DNA of 64,000 nucleotides from Rubellimicrobium arenae (GTDB lineage: Bacteria; Pseudomonadota; Alphaproteobacteria; Rhodobacterales; Rhodobacteraceae): the NCBI RefSeq assembly GCF_017916275.1, contig NZ_JAFMST010000001.1, positions 124,001-188,000 on the forward strand, given 5' to 3'. Both the position numbers and the translations under genes were made by a program. Positions within the stretch are counted from its first letter, which is position 1, and the number at the start of each line of letters is the position of its first letter. The notes beneath the pieces were generated by a model that did not search any database, was not told the origin of the DNA, and saw only the letters and a list, made by a program, of their open reading frames with translations. This document shows, piece by piece, positions 10,733 through 21,704 of this stretch.

Positions 10733-12262
10733 ATGTTGGCACGGGGCAGGATCACGCGGCGCGGGCTACTGGCGGGGGGGCTGTCGGCCGTCGCCGGGCT
10801 GGCCGCCGCCGAGGCACCGTCCGCGGTTCCCCGGCCCTTGCTGCGGGGGGCCGTCGAGGACGAGACGCCCGCCGCACTCCTCGGCCCGCCCGAGGCGCGG
10901 CCGATCGCCCGGCAGGAGATCGAGGCCCTTATCCAAGACGCGGGGCTGGAGGGGCAGGTCGCCGTGGCGCTGGTGAACATGCGCGACGGGACCATGGTGG
11001 CGTCGCAGGACGCGCAGGCGGCGTTCCCGCCCGCCTCCGTCACCAAGTCGCTGACGACGCTTTATGCTCTCGATGCCCTGGGGCTCGAGCATCGGTTCGC
11101 GACGCGCCTGCTCGCGTCGGGGCCGGTGGTGGACGGGCGCCTGCAGGGGGACCTGATCCTGGCCGGGGGAGGGGACCCGGAGCTCACCACCGACCGGCTC
11201 GCCGAGCTTGCGGTCGCGCTCAGGGATGCGGGCCTCACCGAGGTCGGCGGCTTCCGCGTCTGGGGCGGCGCTCTGCCCGAGCTTCGCGAGATCTCGACCG
11301 AGCAGCTGCCGCATCTCGACTACAACCCCGCCATCTCGGGCCTGAACCTCAACTTCAACCGGGTCTATTTCGAATGGGAGCGGGCGGGCGCGGACTACCG
11401 CGTCCGGATGGAGGCGCTGGGCGACAACCATCGCCCGGACGTGACCATCGCGCAGATGCGCGTGGAGCCCCGGACCTTGCCTGTCTACACCTACACCCGC
11501 GCGGGGGCGGCGGACCTGTGGACCGTGGCGCGCGACCAGCTTGGCGCGGCGGGGAGCCGATGGCTGCCAGTGCGGAGCCCGGCAATGTACGCCGGGCAGG
11601 CCTTCGTGGGGCTCGCCAACGAGCAGGGGCTGGTGCTGCCGGCGCCGGAGGTCATCGCGACCCTGCCCGCCGGGGCGACCGAGATCGCCCGCATCGAGAG
11701 CGACCCCCTGGAGGACGTGCTGCGGCGGATGCTCCTGCATTCGACCAACCTCACCGCCGAGGTGGTGGGCCTCGCGGCGAGCCTGGCGCGGGGCCTCGCC
11801 CCGACGACGCCGGCCGAATCCGCCAGGGCCATGACACGCTGGCTGCGCGACGCCACGGGCGCCCGGGTGCATCTGGTGGACCATTCCGGCCTGGGCAGCG
11901 AAAGCCGCGTCTCGGCGCAGGAGATGGCGGTGGCGCTGGCCGCGCGGGGGGTGATGGAGCGGCTCCGGCCCCTGCTCAGGAACATCGCCCTGACGGATTC
12001 GGGGGGCGACCCGCTCGCCATGCCGCCGGGCCTCGTGCGGGCCAAGACGGGGACGCTGAACTTTGCCTCGGCGCTGGCGGGCTACGAACGGACGCTGGCC
12101 GGAACGGATCTGGCCTTTGCCTACTTCTCGGCGGATCTGGAGGCGCGTGCCGCGGCCGCCGGATCGCAGGACGAGATCCCCGAAGGGAGCCGCGACTTCC
12201 TGGCCCGGTCGCGGAGGCTGCAACAGGTGCTCCTCCAGCGGTGGGGTCTTTCGGCCGCCTGA
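10733..12262 (+). CDS. dacB: D-alanyl-D-alanine carboxypeptidase/endopeptidase (PBP4 type)
   Basis: A 509-residue periplasmic class C penicillin-binding protein that trims peptidoglycan stem peptides. The N-terminus TRRGLLAGGLSAVAGLAAAEA resembles a Tat/Sec signal with twin arginines. The active site is Ser102-Val-Thr-Lys105, followed by a degenerate SxN block in HSGLGSESRVS and Lys438-Thr-Gly440. The start at 10733 is preferred because it places the twin-arginine motif near the N-terminus; a longer form from 10649 is unlikely. It follows nadD by 102 bp. Confidence 0.88.
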   Translation: MLARGRITRRGLLAGGLSAVAGLAAAEAPSAVPRPLLRGAVEDETPAALLGPPEARPIARQEIEALIQDAGLEGQVAVALVNMRDGTMVASQDAQAAFPPASVTKSLTTLYALDALGLEHRFATRLLASGPVVDGRLQGDLILAGGGDPELTTDRLAELAVALRDAGLTEVGGFRVWGGALPELREISTEQLPHLDYNPAISGLNLNFNRVYFEWERAGADYRVRMEALGDNHRPDVTIAQMRVEPRTLPVYTYTRAGAADLWTVARDQLGAAGSRWLPVRSPAMYAGQAFVGLANEQGLVLPAPEVIATLPAGATEIARIESDPLEDVLRRMLLHSTNLTAEVVGLAASLARGLAPTTPAESARAMTRWLRDATGARVHLVDHSGLGSESRVSAQEMAVALAARGVMERLRPLLRNIALTDSGGDPLAMPPGLVRAKTGTLNFASALAGYERTLAGTDLAFAYFSADLEARAAAAGSQDEIPEGSRDFLARSRRLQQVLLQRWGLSAA

Positions 12263-12305
12263 GGGGCCGCGACGGCCGCCGCCCGGGACCGGGCAGCGGA
12301 CCCTG

Positions 12306-12725
12306 TCAGATCGTCTGGAAACGCGCCCGGGCGCCCCGTTCGATGGCGGCGGCGTGGAGACGGTCGATGTCGAGCTCCTCGCGGATCTCCTCGAGGATCT
12401 GCCCTTCGGGACCGGTGATGAAGCCGTCGGCGGCGGCGACGTCGCAGGCCAGGGCGTAGGCCGTTTCCCAGAGACGTTCGGGCAGGTAGCGGTGGACCAG
12501 CTCGAAGAGCCGGTCGAGCCCGTCGTCCTCGTTCATCAGGCGCATCATCATCGGACCCATATCCTGAAGCTTGGCCTGGTCGTACTGGGCGAAGACGGGA
12601 AGGTTCTCGATGAGGTTGGTGATCTGCACGAGCTCGGCCGTGCGGATGCTCCCGTCGGCCACGGACACGGCGAGCATGATCGCCACAAGCGCGTCCTGAG
12701 GGGAAAGGATGGTGTTCTCGGGCAT
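12306..12725 (-). CDS. TerB-like (TerB/DjlA N-terminal fold) protein
   Basis: A 139-residue all-helical protein with the two-fold repeated acidic pattern of the TerB family: AVSVADGSIRTAEL (residues 18-31) and DVAAADGFITGPEG in the second half. TerB domains bind metal ions and associate with membranes in tellurite-resistance and stress systems. No other ter genes are nearby, so tellurite resistance should not be assumed. It is convergent with dacB and divergent from lysK. The start at 12725 has AGAAAGG upstream. Confidence 0.75.
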   Translation of the reverse strand: MPENTILSPQDALVAIMLAVSVADGSIRTAELVQITNLIENLPVFAQYDQAKLQDMGPMMMRLMNEDDGLDRLFELVHRYLPERLWETAYALACDVAAADGFITGPEGQILEEIREELDIDRLHAAAIERGARARFQTI

Positions 12726-12815
12726 GGGGGGCCTTTCTGGGATCGGGGTCAGGTTTATTGACGCCGGGCCACCCCGGCAATAGGGAGGCCCCCGTTCATT
12801 CAAGGAGCGCAACTC

Positions 12816-14393
12816 ATGTCCTCTCTCCGCGACGCGGCGATGGTGTCCAAGGCCTGGCCCTTCGAGGAGGCGCGCGCGCTGCTCAAACGGGTCGAGAGCG
12901 GCCCGCCCAAGGACCATGTGCTGTTCGAGACGGGCTACGGGCCATCGGGCCTGCCGCATATCGGCACCTTCGGCGAGGTGCTGCGGACGACCATGATCCG
13001 CCGCGCCTTCGAGGTGATCTCGGACATTCCCACGCGGCTCGTGGTGTTCTCGGACGACCTCGACGGGATGCGGAAGGTGCCGGAGAACGTGCCGAACCTG
13101 GAGATGCTGCGCCTGCACCTGCAGGAGCCGCTGACCACGGTGCCGGACCCGTTCGGGGAATATCCGAGCTTTGGCCACCACAACAACGCGATGCTGCGGC
13201 GGTTCCTGGACACCTTCGGGTTCCAGTACGAGTTCGTCTCGGCCACCGACTTCTACCGTTCGGGCGCCTTCGACGAGACGCTCCTGAAGGCGGCGGAGCG
13301 GTACGACGCGATCATGGAGATCATGCTGGCCTCCCTGCGCGAGGAGCGGCAGCAGACCTATTCCTGCTTCCTGCCGATCCATCCGGAGACGGGCCGCGTG
13401 CTTTACGTCCCGCTGAAGGAGGTGAACGCCAAGGAGGGCACCATCACCTTCGACGACGGATCGGGGCGGGACTGGACGCTGCCGGTGACGGGCGGGCATG
13501 TGAAGCTGCAATGGAAGCCCGACTTTGGCGCGCGCTGGGCGGCGCTGGGCGTGGACTTCGAGATGTACGGCAAGGACCATTCCACCAACACGCCGATCTA
13601 TGACGGCATCTGCGAGGTGCTGGGAGGCCGTGCGCCCAACCACATGGTCTATGAGCTGTTCCTGGACGAGGTGGGGGGCAAGATCTCCAAGTCCAAGGGC
13701 AACGGCCTGACCATCGACGAGTGGCTGGAATACGCGGCGACGGAGTCGCTGTCCTATTTTATGTACCAGAAGCCCAAGACGGCGAAGCGGCTGCACTGGG
13801 ACGTCATTCCCAAGAACGTGGACGAGTATCACCAGTCGCTGCGCGCCTACCCCGCGCAGGACGAGGCCGGAAAGCTCCAGAACGCGGTCTGGCACATCCA
13901 TGGCGGCAACCCGCCCGCCTCGGACATGGTGGTGCCCTTCGCGATGCTCCTCAACCTCGCTTCGGTCGCCGGAGCCGAGGAGAAGGAGACGCTGTGGAAG
14001 TACCTGCGCCGCTACGCGCCCGAGGCCTCGCCCGAGACGCATCCGGGACTGGACGCGGCGGCAGGCCATGCCGTGCGCTACTTCCAGAACCATGTGAAGC
14101 CCACGCGGGTCTTCCGGGCGCCTTCCGAGAAGGAACGCGCGGCGATGGAGGATCTGGCGAACCGGCTGCGCGCCTGGGACGGACCCGCCGACGCGGAGGC
14201 GCTCCAGACCGTCGTCTTCGCCGTCGGGAACGAGCACCAGTTCCAGCCGCTGCGGGACTGGTTCAAGGGGCTCTACGAGGTCCTGCTCGGCGCCTCGGAC
14301 GGGCCTCGCTTCGGGGGCTTCATCGCGCTCTACGGGGTCGACGAGACGATCCGGCTGATCGACGGCCGCCTCGGGGCCGAGCAGGCGGCCTGA
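12816..14393 (+). CDS. lysK: Lysine--tRNA ligase, class I
   Basis: A 525-residue class I lysyl-tRNA synthetase, the archaeal-type enzyme also used by many alphaproteobacteria instead of class II LysS. The HIGH motif appears as PHIGTF (residues 48-52) and KMSKS as KISKSKG near residue 289. It charges tRNA-Lys in the cytoplasm. Length matches the family and no frameshift is seen. AAGGAG sits upstream of the ATG. The gene stands alone, divergent from the TerB-like gene. Confidence 0.93.
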   Translation: MSSLRDAAMVSKAWPFEEARALLKRVESGPPKDHVLFETGYGPSGLPHIGTFGEVLRTTMIRRAFEVISDIPTRLVVFSDDLDGMRKVPENVPNLEMLRLHLQEPLTTVPDPFGEYPSFGHHNNAMLRRFLDTFGFQYEFVSATDFYRSGAFDETLLKAAERYDAIMEIMLASLREERQQTYSCFLPIHPETGRVLYVPLKEVNAKEGTITFDDGSGRDWTLPVTGGHVKLQWKPDFGARWAALGVDFEMYGKDHSTNTPIYDGICEVLGGRAPNHMVYELFLDEVGGKISKSKGNGLTIDEWLEYAATESLSYFMYQKPKTAKRLHWDVIPKNVDEYHQSLRAYPAQDEAGKLQNAVWHIHGGNPPASDMVVPFAMLLNLASVAGAEEKETLWKYLRRYAPEASPETHPGLDAAAGHAVRYFQNHVKPTRVFRAPSEKERAAMEDLANRLRAWDGPADAEALQTVVFAVGNEHQFQPLRDWFKGLYEVLLGASDGPRFGGFIALYGVDETIRLIDGRLGAEQAA

Positions 14394-14439
14394 GCCCGTC
14401 CCGGGGTCGCCCGGAAGGGGGACCCTTGGCGGGACCGGG

Positions 14440-15312
14440 TCAGGCCGATCCCCGAAGGGACCACCACGTGCCCCAGCGGCGCGTGAGGCCCTCGGCGTCG
14501 CCGGCGAACAGGCGGCGCCCCAGCGGGACCACCTGGGCCATCAGCTCCGCATGACGGACGGTGGCCAGGTCCTGCGCCTCGGACCGCAGGGCGGGGGACA
14601 GGTCCGCCGCGTCGAGCCGTTCGCGGAACACGGCCAGGTCGTTCACCTGGCCCAGCATCTCGCCCAGGTCGTCGGCGGCCGAGATATGGGGATCCATCAT
14701 CCCGGCCCAGAGATGGCGGAGGAGGCGGGCCTGATACCAGTGGTCCTTGGTCCTCTTGCGCCATTCATGGAGCGCCTCGGGATCGGGGTCGCGGCGGGCG
14801 GCCTTCATGGCCTTGCGCGCGGCCTCCCAGGTCTGGACCAGCCCCGGCTCGAGCGCGTCCCAGCCCTCCTTCTTCAGGCGCCAGCCCTCGCTCCGGCTGA
14901 CGAGCGAGGACATCGCGTCGGCGAACGGGGGCAGCATCTCGGCCTCGGCGCGGGCGTCGTGATGACGGGCCGCCTCGCGGAACGGGGCCAGCAGGGCCGT
15001 CCGGCGGTCGTCCGGCAGGGGCTCGGTCAGCCGTTCGGCGGTGGACAACTGCACGGCGGCGTCACGAAGGGCCGACAGCCCGCGCCCGGCGTCGCGCAGC
15101 ACCGCGTTCTCGGCGCCGGCGTGCGGAAAGACGGGGCGGACGAGACGCAGCAGGCCCCGCAGCTTCTTGACCGTCTTGCGCATCGCGTGGACGCGAGGCC
15201 CCAGGTCGCCGTCGCCGCGCACCTGGGCCAGCGCGCCCTCGGCCTCCTCGCGGGCGATGCGGCGCAGGGCCGCTTGGACGGATTCGTCCTCGGGCAGGAT
15301 GGCGTAGGGCAT
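14440..15312 (-). CDS. CHAD domain protein
   Basis: A 290-residue helical protein with the conserved histidine pattern of CHAD domains: VHAMRKTVKKLRGLLRLVR in the first half and LHEWRKRTKDHWYQARLL in the second. Both are lysine/arginine-rich helices that bind polyphosphate. CHAD proteins localise to polyphosphate granules or accompany CYTH triphosphatases; no CYTH partner is visible here. It is convergent with lysK. Confidence 0.85.
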   Translation of the reverse strand: MPYAILPEDESVQAALRRIAREEAEGALAQVRGDGDLGPRVHAMRKTVKKLRGLLRLVRPVFPHAGAENAVLRDAGRGLSALRDAAVQLSTAERLTEPLPDDRRTALLAPFREAARHHDARAEAEMLPPFADAMSSLVSRSEGWRLKKEGWDALEPGLVQTWEAARKAMKAARRDPDPEALHEWRKRTKDHWYQARLLRHLWAGMMDPHISAADDLGEMLGQVNDLAVFRERLDAADLSPALRSEAQDLATVRHAELMAQVVPLGRRLFAGDAEGLTRRWGTWWSLRGSA

Positions 15313-15403
15313 GAAGGGTCCGAATGGCGCGTTGGTCGTGAAACTTATTTGCGGTCCCGGTCGTGTCAGACAAGTGACAGCGCCCCAACCGGAGGACACC
15401 GCC

Positions 15404-15811
15404 ATGCGCCCCCTGATCACCCTGGCCCTGATGACCCTGCCGTTCGCGGCCGCCGCGCAGGACGACGCCGACCGCGCCGCCATCGAGGCGGTCATCACGG
15501 ACCAGCTGGCCGACTTCAACGCGCGCGACGTCCAGGGCGCCTGGGGCCACGCGAGTCCCTCGATCCAGGGAATCTTCGGCACGCCCGAGAACTTCGGCCG
15601 CATGGTCGAGCAGGGCTATCCGATGGTCTGGACCAACAGCGACGCGGATTTCCTCGAACTGCGCGACGAGGGTGGCGAGCTGCACCAGAAGGTCATGGTG
15701 GACGACGCCGAGGGCCGGGCCTGGATCCTCGATTACGACATGATCGAGCTGCCCGAAGGCTGGAAGATCGACGGCGTCCAGGTGCTCCCCGCGCCGGACG
15801 TGACCGCCTGA
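15404..15811 (+). CDS. DUF4864 periplasmic protein
   Basis: A 135-residue protein with a signal peptide (cleavage after AAAAQ near residue 19) and a single small domain (DQLADFNARDVQGAWGHASP, then GYPMVWTN). This is the SnoaL/NTF2-like pattern of DUF4864, whose function is unknown. GGAGG lies eight bases before the ATG. It sits between the divergent CHAD gene and the urease operon and may be read into the latter, though 83 bases separate it from ureD. Confidence 0.75.
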   Translation: MRPLITLALMTLPFAAAAQDDADRAAIEAVITDQLADFNARDVQGAWGHASPSIQGIFGTPENFGRMVEQGYPMVWTNSDADFLELRDEGGELHQKVMVDDAEGRAWILDYDMIELPEGWKIDGVQVLPAPDVTA

Positions 15812-15894
15812 GACTGTGACCTTCCTGCGGTCGATGTCCGGGTGCTGCGCCGCAGCGCTGGCCCTTGGCGCGGAGCTTCGGGCATAAGGGCCGC

Positions 15895-16734
15895 ATGGAT
15901 GCCCCGGACCTGACCGCCCGCCTGCCCAGCCCCCCCCAGCCTCCGCGCGCGAGGGGGGAGGTGGCCGTGACCGTCCGGCGCGACGGACCGGTCATGCGGC
16001 TTCGGCATCTGAGGCAGCAGGGGTCGCTCAAGGCGCTGTTCCCCCGGTCCGGAGGCGAGGCGCTGGAAATGGTCACGCTCAACACCGCGGGTGGGCTGAC
16101 CAGCGGCGACCGCATGAGCCTGGAGGCGACAGCCGAGGCCGAGGCGCGGCTCCTCCTCACGACGCAGGCGGCCGAACGGGCCTACCGCGCCGCCGGCGAT
16201 CCGCCCGCCCGGGTCGAGGCGCGGCTCGGGGCGGGCGAGGGCGCCCGGATCGACTGGCTCCCGCAGGAGACCATCCTTTTCGACGGCGCGCGGCTCGACC
16301 GCAGGCTGTCCGTCGATCTCGCGCCCGGGGCGACGGCGCTCCTTGTGGAGCCGCTGATCTTCGGGCGGCTGGCCCGCGGGGAGCAGGTCCGGAGCGGCCG
16401 CCTGCGCGACCGCTGGGAGGTGCGGAGGGACGGACGGCTCCTGTTCGCCGACGTCCTGCGGATCGAGGAGGACATGGCCGCCACGCTGGATCGGCCGGGC
16501 GTCGCGGCGGGCGGGCGGGCGATGGCCTCGCTGCTGTTCGCGGGCGACGCGGCCGGGGGGCACCTTGCGGCCGTGCGTGCCCTTTTGCCGGGCAGCGGCG
16601 GCGCGAGCCTGATCGAAGACGGGCTGCTGTTCGTGCGGATGGTGGCACCGGATGGCTTCGCCTTGCGAAGCGTGCTGGTTCCCATCATCCTGCGCCTGAC
16701 GGGCGCGGCCCTCCCTAAAGTCTGGAAACTCTGA
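15895..16734 (+). CDS. ureD: Urease accessory protein UreD
   Basis: A 279-residue urease maturation factor that with UreF and UreG delivers nickel to the UreABC apoenzyme. Typical blocks are [31 protein letters not shown] and [11 protein letters not shown], then [16 protein letters not shown]. The ATG at 15895 is favoured; a TTG at 15865 would add ten unlikely residues. The stop overlaps the ureA start by one base (TGATG), so the two are coupled. First gene of the urease operon. Confidence 0.93.
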   Translation: MDAPDLTARLPSPPQPPRARGEVAVTVRRDGPVMRLRHLRQQGSLKALFPRSGGEALEMVTLNTAGGLTSGDRMSLEATAEAEARLLLTTQAAERAYRAAGDPPARVEARLGAGEGARIDWLPQETILFDGARLDRRLSVDLAPGATALLVEPLIFGRLARGEQVRSGRLRDRWEVRRDGRLLFADVLRIEEDMAATLDRPGVAAGGRAMASLLFAGDAAGGHLAAVRALLPGSGGASLIEDGLLFVRMVAPDGFALRSVLVPIILRLTGAALPKVWKL

Positions 16735-17036
16735 TGCAGCTCACCCCCCGCGAGAAGGACAAGCTTCTCATTTCCATGGCGGCCGAGGTCGCACGGAAGC
16801 GCCTGGCGCGCGGCGTCAAGCTGAACCACCCCGAGGCGATCGCGCTCATCACCGATGCGGTGGTCGAGGGGGCGCGGGACGGCCGCTCCGTCGCCGACAT
16901 GATGGAAGCGGGGGCGCAGGTCGTCACGCGCGGCCAGGTCATGGAAGGCGTGGCCGAGATGATCCACGAGGTCCAGGTCGAGGCGACCTTTCCCGACGGC
17001 ACGAAGCTCGTGACCGTGCACAACCCGATCCGCTGA
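16734..17036 (+). CDS. ureA: Urease gamma subunit
   Basis: The complete 100-residue gamma subunit, opening [20 protein letters not shown] and containing the conserved [12 protein letters not shown] and [13 protein letters not shown] blocks. It assembles with UreB and UreC in the cytosolic (alpha-beta-gamma)3 enzyme that hydrolyses urea to ammonia and carbamate. It overlaps ureD by one base, and ureB begins 12 bp downstream with GAAGGAG. Confidence 0.97.
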   Translation: MQLTPREKDKLLISMAAEVARKRLARGVKLNHPEAIALITDAVVEGARDGRSVADMMEAGAQVVTRGQVMEGVAEMIHEVQVEATFPDGTKLVTVHNPIR

Positions 17037-17048
17037 AGGAGCCCGCCG

Positions 17049-17354
17049 ATGATCCCCGGAGAGATCGTGACCGCCGAGGGCGACCTCGTGCTGAACCAGG
17101 GCCGCGAGGCGATCACGCTGATGGTGGCCAACACCGGCGACCGTCCCGTGCAGGTGGGATCGCATTACCATTTTGCCGAGACGAACCCGGCCCTGGACTT
17201 CGACCGGGCGGCGGCACGGGGGATGCGGCTCGACATCGCGGCCGGGACCGCCGTGCGGTTCGAGCCGGGGCAGCGGCGCGAGGTTTCGCTCATCCCTTAT
17301 GCGGGCGAGCGGGTGGTCCATGGCTTCAACGGGCAGGTCGGGGGCCGCCTGTGA
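17049..17354 (+). CDS. ureB: Urease beta subunit
   Basis: The complete 101-residue beta subunit, opening [20 protein letters not shown] with the conserved [18 protein letters not shown] block. A structural subunit of urease. Its stop overlaps the GTG start of the next gene. In many alphaproteobacteria ureC follows directly; here three unrelated genes (17,351-19,182) separate ureB from ureC. Confidence 0.97.
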   Translation: MIPGEIVTAEGDLVLNQGREAITLMVANTGDRPVQVGSHYHFAETNPALDFDRAAARGMRLDIAAGTAVRFEPGQRREVSLIPYAGERVVHGFNGQVGGRL

Positions 17355-17743
17355 GATCGTTCGCGGCGGCGCTGGTCCTTCTCGCCGCGCCGGCGGCGGC
17401 GCAGGAGGCGGATTGCAGCACGCTCATCACCCAGGCCGATCTCAACGCCTGTGCCGTGGATTCCTGGCAGGCGGCCGACGCCGACCTGAACGGTGCCTAT
17501 CAGGCCGCCGTGGCGCGGGCGCGGGTCTTCGACCGGGATGCGTGCAAGACCGGGGCCACGCCGGATGCGGAAGCCACCCTGCGCGACGCGCAGCGCGCCT
17601 GGGTCGCCTATCGGGATCCCGCCTGCCTGGCGCAGAGCCGGTACATCGAGTTGGGGTCGGCCTATCCGATGGTGTATTACGGATGCCTGGAAGGGCTGAC
17701 GCGCGACCGCACCGACATGCTTCGGGACTATGCAGGGGAATGA
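17351..17743 (+). CDS. LprI/DUF1311-type periplasmic protein in the urease operon
   Basis: A 130-residue secreted protein: signal peptide to about residue 18 ([11 protein letters not shown]), then a DUF1311/LprI N-terminal-like domain with conserved cysteines ([39 protein letters not shown]) and the QRAWVAYRD motif. Family members include lysozyme inhibitors, but most are uncharacterised. The GTG start overlaps the ureB stop (GTGA), so it is translationally coupled. Its role in urease function is unknown. Confidence 0.8.
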   Translation: MRSFAAALVLLAAPAAAQEADCSTLITQADLNACAVDSWQAADADLNGAYQAAVARARVFDRDACKTGATPDAEATLRDAQRAWVAYRDPACLAQSRYIELGSAYPMVYYGCLEGLTRDRTDMLRDYAGE

Positions 17744-17744
17744 G

Positions 17745-18050
17745 ATGAATTCATACCAGCCTTGGAGGTCCGCCTTCGCGTTCTGGTCGATGATGGCGCA
17801 GGCGCAGACCGTCGTGACGCTCCGGATGTGGGGCATGATGGGCCTTCTGCCGGCCTCGAAGCGCGAGAATCACACCATGGTCAGCGAAAAGGCCCCGGCT
17901 TTCGCCAAAGCCGCGGTGGCCGCCGGGGCCGCGGCCATGGCGGGCAAGTCGCCCGACCAGATCGCCGCGGCGGCGATCCGTCCCATCAAGCGCCGGACCT
18001 CGTCGAACGTGAAGCGGCTGACCAAGCCCAAGCGTCCGCCGCTCTCCTGA
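17745..18050 (+). CDS. Small phasin-like protein (often labelled antifreeze protein)
   Basis: A 101-residue protein with an N-terminal amphipathic region (AFAFWSMMAQAQTVVTLRMWGMMGLL), an alanine-rich middle, and a basic C-terminus (KRRTSSNVKRLTKPKRPP). It resembles short phasin-like proteins of Rhodobacteraceae that databases often call antifreeze proteins; that match is from memory of the family pattern. It starts 1 bp after the preceding stop, with AGGGGA upstream. Function unknown. Confidence 0.65.
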   Translation: MNSYQPWRSAFAFWSMMAQAQTVVTLRMWGMMGLLPASKRENHTMVSEKAPAFAKAAVAAGAAAMAGKSPDQIAAAAIRPIKRRTSSNVKRLTKPKRPPLS

Positions 18051-18078
18051 GCCCAGCGTTCCCCGGAAAGGATCCGTC

Positions 18079-19182
18079 GTGAAGGTGATCGTCGTCGGGG
18101 CCGGAATCGCCGGCCTGTCCTCGGCTTGGGCGCTGACCAAGCGCGGCCACCGCGTGACTCTGCTCGAGCAGGGGCCCGTGCCCAATCCGCTCGCCGCCTC
18201 GGGCGATCATCACCGGATCATCCGGCGGGCCTATGGGCGCGGGAACGGCTACGGCCGCATGATCACCGAGGCCTATGAGGCCTGGGACGAGATGTGGGGC
18301 GACCTGGGCACGACCCATTACGACCATCGCGGGTTCATGTGCATCTCCCGCGAGCCGGGGGACGAGGCGGAGGATTACCGCGACGGCCTGCGCGAGGGAG
18401 GGTGGCCCTTCGAGGTCTTCGATCCGGCCGAGGCGGCGGCCCGCTGGCCGTTCCTCGAGCCCGGGACGTTCCGTTATGCCATCCTGTCGCCCGAGGGCGG
18501 CGCGCTGCATTGCCGCCGCATCGCCTCGGACCTGGCCGCCTGGCTGCGCGCCAACGGCGCGGAGATCCGGGACGGCGTGCGCGTCACGGCCGTGAACGCC
18601 GAGCGGGGCGAAGTCCTTCTGGCCGAGGGCGAGCCTCTCCATGCGGATCGGGTCGTCGTCACGGCGGGCGCCTGGGTGACGAAGCTGTTTCCGGACCTGG
18701 CCGGGCGGCTTAGCACCTATCGGACGGCGCTGGCCTACCTGGAGCCTCCGGCGGATCTCAAGGCGGCCTGGGACGCCGCTCCGGTGATCCTCGACGTGGG
18801 CGGGGACACCGACGGCTACATCATCCCGCCGACCGGAGGCGGTGGCCTGAAGTTCGGCACGGGCCGGCACAAGGTGCCGTCCGCCGACGCCGACATGGAC
18901 CGTGCGCCCTGGCCGGACGAAGGACGCGCGATCCTGCGCCACTTCGCGCCGCCCATGGCACGGCTGGACGATTACCGCGTCGCAAGCGTCGTGACCTGCG
19001 CCTACACCTTCACCGCGGACGAGCGGTTCACGTCGCTCGCACGGGGGCGCTGCCTCGTGGTGTCGTCCTGCTCGGGCCATGGCTACAAGTTCGGCGCCGC
19101 GGTGGGCCGGCGGGTGGCCATGGCGGTGGAGACCGGAGCGCACGACAGCCTCCTGGCCTGGCTGGAGGCGCGCGCCGCCTGA
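18079..19182 (+). CDS. FAD-dependent oxidoreductase (DAO / sarcosine oxidase-like)
   Basis: A 367-residue flavoenzyme of the D-amino-acid oxidase/glycine oxidase superfamily. The N-terminal dinucleotide fold is VVGAGIAGLSSAWALTKRGH, with an acidic end (LLEQ) that binds the FAD ribose. A second FAD block is VVVTAGAWV, and the C-terminal SGHGYKFGAAVGRRVA is the sarcosine/N-methyl-amino-acid oxidase signature, including the Lys usually near the flavin. It probably oxidises an amine or amino acid. It sits inside the urease operon between ureB and ureC; release of ammonia would fit but is speculation. Confidence 0.85.
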   Translation: MKVIVVGAGIAGLSSAWALTKRGHRVTLLEQGPVPNPLAASGDHHRIIRRAYGRGNGYGRMITEAYEAWDEMWGDLGTTHYDHRGFMCISREPGDEAEDYRDGLREGGWPFEVFDPAEAAARWPFLEPGTFRYAILSPEGGALHCRRIASDLAAWLRANGAEIRDGVRVTAVNAERGEVLLAEGEPLHADRVVVTAGAWVTKLFPDLAGRLSTYRTALAYLEPPADLKAAWDAAPVILDVGGDTDGYIIPPTGGGGLKFGTGRHKVPSADADMDRAPWPDEGRAILRHFAPPMARLDDYRVASVVTCAYTFTADERFTSLARGRCLVVSSCSGHGYKFGAAVGRRVAMAVETGAHDSLLAWLEARAA

Positions 19183-19210
19183 GTTCAGGCGGCCTCCCGA
19201 CCGCATTTCG

Positions 19211-19233
19211 GCGCCTGCCTCAAAAGCAGGCGC
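19211..19233. repeat. Perfect 8-bp inverted repeat before ureC
   Basis: GCGCCTGC (19211-19218) pairs with GCAGGCGC (19226-19233) around a seven-base loop CTCAAAA, between the oxidoreductase stop and ureC. No U-tract follows on either strand. It could attenuate expression of the ureC part of the operon or stabilise an mRNA end. An anticodon-arm resemblance was considered and rejected (no T-arm). Confidence 0.4.
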
Positions 19234-19348
19234 TCTGCCGCCGACAGGTCAGGAGTGACGCGGTTTCCCGGAGGTCCGGCGGCCCGGGCCTTTGACAAGT
19301 CCGGCCACCCGGGGCCTTGTGGGCCCGCACGACCCTACGGAGTCCTCC

Positions 19349-21058
<1,710 letters not shown>

Positions 21059-21074
21059 CCGATCGGACGGCCCC

Positions 21075-21704
21075 ATGACCCTTTCCAGCAAATTCCTCGG
21101 CCTTCTTGCGATGGCCCTGGCCGCGGCCCCCGCCTGGGCGGCCCCTTGTCCCTCTGCGGCGGACCTCGTGGCCGGCATCCGCGTGACACGGGCCGACGGC
21201 GTTGCCACGACCGTCCGGGCGACCGCCGATCCTGTCGTCCTGCGGGTTCGGACGGACCGGCCGGACGGTGGGCACGTCACCCAGGCGATGGCCTGGGGGT
21301 TCTTTGATCTGGAAACCCTCGAGGGCAGCGCCGGCGAGGCGCAGGGTTCGATCGATTACGGGGTCATCGGCTCCAAGCTGCCCCATCCCTCGCCCGAGTC
21401 GCGGTTCACGTTCCCCCGCGTCCGCTACCTGGGGGAGGGTGAGCCATTCGAGGTCCGCGAGGTCTACGAGATGGGACCCTGGGAGAACGTGACCCTGGCG
21501 GGCTGCCCCTTCCGGGCCTTCGAGATCACGCAAACGCAGGACGACCCCGTGGCGGACGGGGGCGATGAGCCCGTCGAGGAGGGGGAACCCGCGCGGGCGT
21601 GGCTTTATCTCATGGACCTGGGCTTTGCGGTGGACCTTTGGCGCACCTCGCCGGAGGGGCGCGCGCCGGCCGCCGACATCGCCGCCATCGAGGCCGTTCC
21701 ATGA
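21075..21704 (+). CDS. Secreted hypothetical protein in the urease operon
   Basis: A 209-residue protein with a clear signal peptide (cleavage near AWAAPC, residue 22) and two cysteines (APCPS, LAGCPF) that could form a disulfide. The mature part is acidic and beta-rich, with no recognised family. It starts 16 bp after ureC and its stop overlaps the ureE start (ATGA), so it belongs to the operon. A urease-linked role is inferred from position only. Confidence 0.7.
   Translation: MTLSSKFLGLLAMALAAAPAWAAPCPSAADLVAGIRVTRADGVATTVRATADPVVLRVRTDRPDGGHVTQAMAWGFFDLETLEGSAGEAQGSIDYGVIGSKLPHPSPESRFTFPRVRYLGEGEPFEVREVYEMGPWENVTLAGCPFRAFEITQTQDDPVADGGDEPVEEGEPARAWLYLMDLGFAVDLWRTSPEGRAPAADIAAIEAVP

Noticed and set aside
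12306-12725. Tellurite-resistance operon
   Set aside because: Only an isolated TerB-like gene; no terA, terC, terD or terZ neighbours.
19200-19260. tRNA-like anticodon arm (minus strand, loop TTTTGAG)
   Set aside because: The stem-loop resembles a Gln anticodon arm, but no T-arm TTC loop, acceptor stem or CCA is present.
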